NCBI RefSeq assembly: GCF_030867145.1
Contig: NC_134422.1
Span: 13,402,531-13,466,530 of the forward strand
DNA from: Opisthocomus hoazin
Taxonomy: Eukaryota; Chordata; Aves; Opisthocomiformes; Opisthocomidae
DNA length: 64,000 bases
Direction: 5' to 3'
Of this stretch, positions 60,118 through 64,000 are shown in pieces. The first letter of the stretch is position 1. Each line of letters starts with the position of its first letter. The notes beneath the pieces were generated by a model, which was not told the origin of the DNA, did not search any database, and saw nothing but the letters and a program-made list of their open reading frames with translations. The translations under genes were made by a program, and so were the position numbers.

Positions 60118-62020
60118 CTGTGAAGACAAAACATACGCAATTAGCTGCAGCGTATATTAGAAATTGCACCGAGATTAGCTGCTAGAGTAAATGACACCCT
60201 AGAACCTACATTCTGCCCACCAAGAAAAATAGCAGAGGCCTGAAGGAGGAGTGAGCCAGGAAAACCAAGAAAGGTATCCGGCCATGTCGCTGAAATTCCA
60301 GCGGCTGCGACGTTACTGCCTTAGCACTGTGATAACAAAAACCGCCAGTCTCTCCACGTAGTTCAAAGATTTCTGTACCATGCTGGGCTCATATGTTTCT
60401 CATTTCCGCAAGCAATTCTTCTGCATTTGCATGGGCAACCTACTTAGCCTAAGTGTTTGTTAGGAACAATAAGCACTAATTTCAATGACAAAAAGCATAT
60501 TTCAAGAATAGGTAGAGATTCATACTTTTTGAACTGTACTTTTTTTTTAAAAACTGTTTTACGTCTCTGTTTTGGTGAAAGGTAAGGCACGCTCTGTGAA
60601 TGAGATAGGTACAGTGTCAAGAATGGAAAATTCTTAGTTTGAACTGTCAAAAAACAGAGACAAGTATAATGTTCTGCTCTAAATAGTTAACTTCTTTGCT
60701 TTTTCCCTCCAGTTAAAATTATTCAACCCTTAGTATTCAGTGAAGATGAAGCAGTCAAAGCTGTGTCATCATCATCTTCATCATTCACAACTAACAGGTG
60801 TTGGTAGACAAATACCACCACCAGTTCCCCCCACCCACCCATCACAACAAAAGCAAATGCGGAATTTTTGCTAAGAGACATCCAACTTTTCCTAGAAAAT
60901 GTTTTGATTTGGGAATAAAACCAGAAAATACACTTTGGACTCTGAAACACTGACATTTTAAAGTGAAGAGCTTTTACAGCAATTCCAAGCTTATCCCATG
61001 GGGTATCTGTGTAACCATAAAATGTGGCTCCCTCCACTCCCAAACAATTTACATAAAATTGATCCCAATCAGTACCAGTTCCTTGGCATGCAGCAGCAAT
61101 TTTATAGCACACAGTTACAAAAGCCAGGAGGGAGGGAAAGAGCTTCAAATATGCTACAAAACATTCAGAGGTTTTCGGCTTACACTTTTACTCCCCTAGA
61201 AGATCCACGCACAGCACACCAGCCAGCGTTTTTTTGCACTGTTCTTTTTCACACATCCTCCTCTTGAATAACACATTTCTATCACATTAACATATCCTCC
61301 TCTTTCAATATCATTCACGTCAGATTTATTTTTTAATGCAAAGAAAAACAACTCCCAAACTTTCAGCTCTTTCACATACTGCTTACATTTCTTCGCATCC
61401 TAAAGCATTTGCTGTCTTCCTGACAACCTTTTTCTCTCTTAAGAATGCCATACTCTTATCCTACTCTATCTTGTATCGTCTTGACATCGCTTAAGGCAGG
61501 TTTTCTGACGCTATTTAATACTATCTATGTAAAAGCTATTCCAGTATCTGTAGAAAAAATTAAAAGGGAAAGTGCCCATTTTGCATGGACATTATATAGC
61601 CATGTCATAGATTGCAAAGAGGGAACAAGTCTGAATGCACCTTTCCAAAATAACATTTGCTCAATATTCAAAATCTTTGAGTACCTGAACCTTGTCTTCA
61701 TTAACAAGCTACTTTAGTTCGGGGTGAGTACTTTGTAACTTAGTTGACTGAAATCTCCCGTGGCATATTTGTCTTTCATAACTCAAGCAACGAGACAGAC
61801 CGGTACATGGGATAGCTGTTCTGTGCCCTGTCCAACTCCTAGTCCCAGTACCAGAGAACCAGCTCCGCATTCTGACATCCTCCAGTGACAGAGGCTGCCA
61901 CCCTGCCTTGTCTCCAGAATGAAGAAGGCGACCAGGAAAAAGGGTGCATGGCAGTGAAGAGGCGGCACCAATTACCAGATGCCACTCTGTCCCCTCATCC
62001 AGCAACAGCTACCACTGGCT

Positions 62021-62552
62021 ACAGAATCACAGAATGTTCAGGGCTGGAAGGGACCTCTGTGGGTCACCTAGTCCAACCCTCCTGCCCAAGCAGGGTCACA
62101 TATAGTAGGCAGCACAGGACCTCATCCAGGCGGGTCTTGAATATCTCCAGAGAAGGAGACTCCACAACCTCCCTGGGCAGCCTGTTCCAGTGCTCCGTCA
62201 CCCTCAGAGGGAAGAAGTTCTTCCTCATGTTCAGACAGAACTTCCTCTGCTTCAGTTTGTGCCCGTTGCCCCTTGTCCTGTCACTGGGCACCACTGAAAA
62301 GAGTCTGGCCCCATCCTCCTGACACCCACCCTTCAGATATTTGTAAGTATATATTAGGTCCCCTTGCAGCCTTCTCTTCTTCAGGCTGAACAAGCCCAGC
62401 TCCCTCAGCCTCTGCTCATAGGACAGATGTTCCAGTCCACTCACCATCCTCGTAGCCCTCCGCTGGACTCTCTCCAGTAGCTCCTCATTTTTCTTGAACT
62501 GGGGAGCCCAGAACTGGACAGAGTACTCCAGATGAGGCCTCACTAGGGCAGT
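62021..62552 (-). mobile_element. CR1 LINE, 5'-truncated copy with open ORF2 C-terminus
   Basis: Read on the minus strand, the copy is open from its truncation point: [60 protein letters not shown], then [40 protein letters not shown] and a stop. This is followed by the tail that appears on the plus strand as ACAGAATCACAGAATG. About 530 bp remain of an element usually several kb long, so it is not mobile by itself. No frameshift or internal stop was seen in the retained ORF part, unlike the 34-kb copy. It sits in an SLC49A4 intron in the same transcriptional sense as the gene. Confidence 0.95.
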
Positions 62553-63150
62553 GTGTACGTCAAGTGCTAAAGCTATTTGAAACACACATCTTGTGTAGCA
62601 GCTCCGCTTCTCATGGCTCCAGTCACTTCTATTTGGTTTTGAAATTTTGCAATTGCTCCAATGAAAATAGAAAACTGTGCTGTCTGTCACACCATTGGTT
62701 GGTGAACCCACACTGTTTTCCATCGTATCAGCCCTTATGACAGGATCTCAGCATTAGCCTCTCTGTTAAACCATTCTGCTGGAATACAAATTGGCTTTTT
62801 CTTCTGTTTTTTTCAGAAACCTACTTAATGCCACTAGAATCCATAAGGCAGGCTGGTTCAGAAGGGAGCCCCGTCAAAGTCAGTCACCATTTTCAGAATA
62901 ACTTTGACAGTGTCTATTAACATCAGGCACACTCTGAGCAGCTTCCATCACTGGATGGTGATGTCATATGAAAGTTTCATTAAAGAAATAATGATGCACA
63001 AAAAACCCATTATGAAATTTCAGAATTGCTTACACGGTCCCTTGAAAATATAAAAAGGAACATAACCAGCTAAAAGCAGCTAAATACTTCAAAGCAAAAA
63101 TCACTACATGTTTTTGTTAATGCAGATTTTAAGACTTCTCGACTATTTAC

Positions 63151-63189
63151 CTGTATCAAAATTTTTTTCATCAAAATTTGTGGCATATT
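63151..63189 (-). other. 39-nt exon-like unit (pseudo-exon or poison exon candidate)
   Basis: On the minus strand a strong acceptor (TTTTTTTTTCTCCTATTTCAG) precedes 63189 and a good donor (CAG then GTAAAT) follows 63151. If spliced between the neighbouring coding exons in the phase implied by the 60-kb exon, the frame meets TGA after six codons. In the other phase it reads EYATNFDEKNFDT. No match to the known protein was recognised. It may be chance splice-site pairing. Confidence 0.2.
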
Positions 63190-64000
63190 CTGAAATAGGA
63201 GAAAAAAAAAGTTATTTGCTTCACCCAAGAAACTGAGAAGGGGCACTGTACTTTTTCTAATGGAAATTGAAACTACACTTGTCACAGTGTGTGATAGACT
63301 GTTAAAAGATTTGGGCTTAGCTCCCAAACCATGACTAATCTGTCGTCTCCCACTGCAGGCTGAGAGAGTTGGTATCAGGAGATAACCAGAGATCAGCTAA
63401 TTGTTATAATCTGTCAGAAGCAGGAATCCTCCACATCAGGAGGCAGAGCCAAGTTCCTATGCAAGTGCCAAAAAAACGGCCTACAGGGGATGGTTGACCC
63501 TAAGAAGGTATTTATAATACACCTCTGCAAGCAGCAGCTCATGAAGACGACTGCTCAAGGACCCGAAGGCATGGAGTGTGGGAGTTACAATCAAGTGATA
63601 GATCCCTTTGGAATCCAAGTAAAAAGGTCAATGACTTCAATGGTAAAGTTATGCTACGCAGCTTTATTTTGAAGTAATAAAACTGCAGCCTGGGGAGAGA
63701 AGAGGGAAACGATGAACATCTCAATTCTCATGAGTGTTTTTTGGTGCACAGTTGGGTCAGCCCACCAGCTCACACACACCCTAAATGCTTTACACACACT
63801 TCTCATACTAGAGAGTAAGTCTGCAGTAAAGAGGAAATCATGATTTTCTGGTACTCATCAGCTGATTACCTTCAGTCTACACTATTAAGTCAAAAGAAAG
63901 ACTCTGTGCCAAGAATTATGAAGCCTAGATTAGGCAGGCAACAGAGCTTAGAAGCCTAACTAACCAGATGATGGATTTCTCTTGAGGCATGGCAGATACC

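Larger units (their letters stand above)
60118..64000 (-). other. SLC49A4: SLC49A4 intron upstream of the 60-kb exon (partial)
   Basis: Noncoding sequence continuing past the window end. It contains a CR1 copy on the minus strand (62021-62552) and a 39-nt exon-like unit at 63151-63189. Exons for the N-terminal half of the transporter were not found and must lie beyond 64000. Confidence 0.8.

Noticed and set aside
1..64000. Bacterial-style systems: operons, CRISPR arrays, defence islands, integrons
   Set aside because: No ribosome-binding-site-led gene runs, no direct-repeat arrays, and clear spliced vertebrate genes.
1..64000. tRNA, rRNA, snRNA or obvious miRNA genes
   Set aside because: No cloverleaf, A/B box pair or ribosomal block was recognised by eye; a tRNAscan-SE and Infernal run would be needed to exclude small ones.

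Overview
This is vertebrate nuclear DNA, most likely from a bird. The pointers are widely spaced spliced exons with GT/AG junctions, CR1 LINE copies ending in the bird-type ATTCTGTG-like 3' tail, worn MIR-like SINEs and no prokaryote-style gene packing. Only seven coding exons can be supported, from two genes arranged tail to tail: SEMA5B (plus strand, last two coding exons) and SLC49A4, also called DIRC2 (minus strand, last five coding exons). I recognise both proteins from known family sequences, and the same convergent order is known at human 3q21. Both genes are incomplete because their 5' parts lie outside the window.

Layout. 1-2785 is a SEMA5B intron. 2786-2991 is the exon for the transmembrane segment and proximal cytoplasmic tail. 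2992-20072 is one intron of about 17 kb with old CR1 and MIR relics and a few regulatory-looking motifs. 20073-20228 is the terminal coding exon, followed by a long 3' UTR that ends near 22.3 kb or 26.5 kb. 26.5-38 kb is intergenic and GC-richer than the flanks. It has two CpG-island-like blocks, a CR1 copy at 34.45-35.09 kb, and several sequences that resemble 3' ends of unannotated transcripts on both strands. 38-40.16 kb is probable SLC49A4 3' UTR. The SLC49A4 exons then run right to left: 40165-40280, 43595-43777, 54203-54330, 59302-59369 and 60009-60117. The introns between them are AT-rich. The rest, to 64000, is upstream intron with a second CR1 copy of the same type in the opposite orientation.

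All six splice junctions contained in the window join in frame, which is the best internal evidence for the two models. SEMA5B is a neuronal transmembrane axon-guidance semaphorin. SLC49A4 is a lysosomal major-facilitator transporter. They are neighbours, not functional partners. I found no RNA genes, CRISPR arrays or gene system that looks new. The more interesting material is noncoding: an exact POU-dimer (MORE) palindrome in the SEMA5B intron, inverted repeats, possible unannotated CpG-island transcripts between the genes, a 39-nt pseudo- or poison-exon candidate in SLC49A4, and an inverted CR1 pair around the SLC49A4 3' exons. Regulatory and transcript-end calls are inference from sequence alone.
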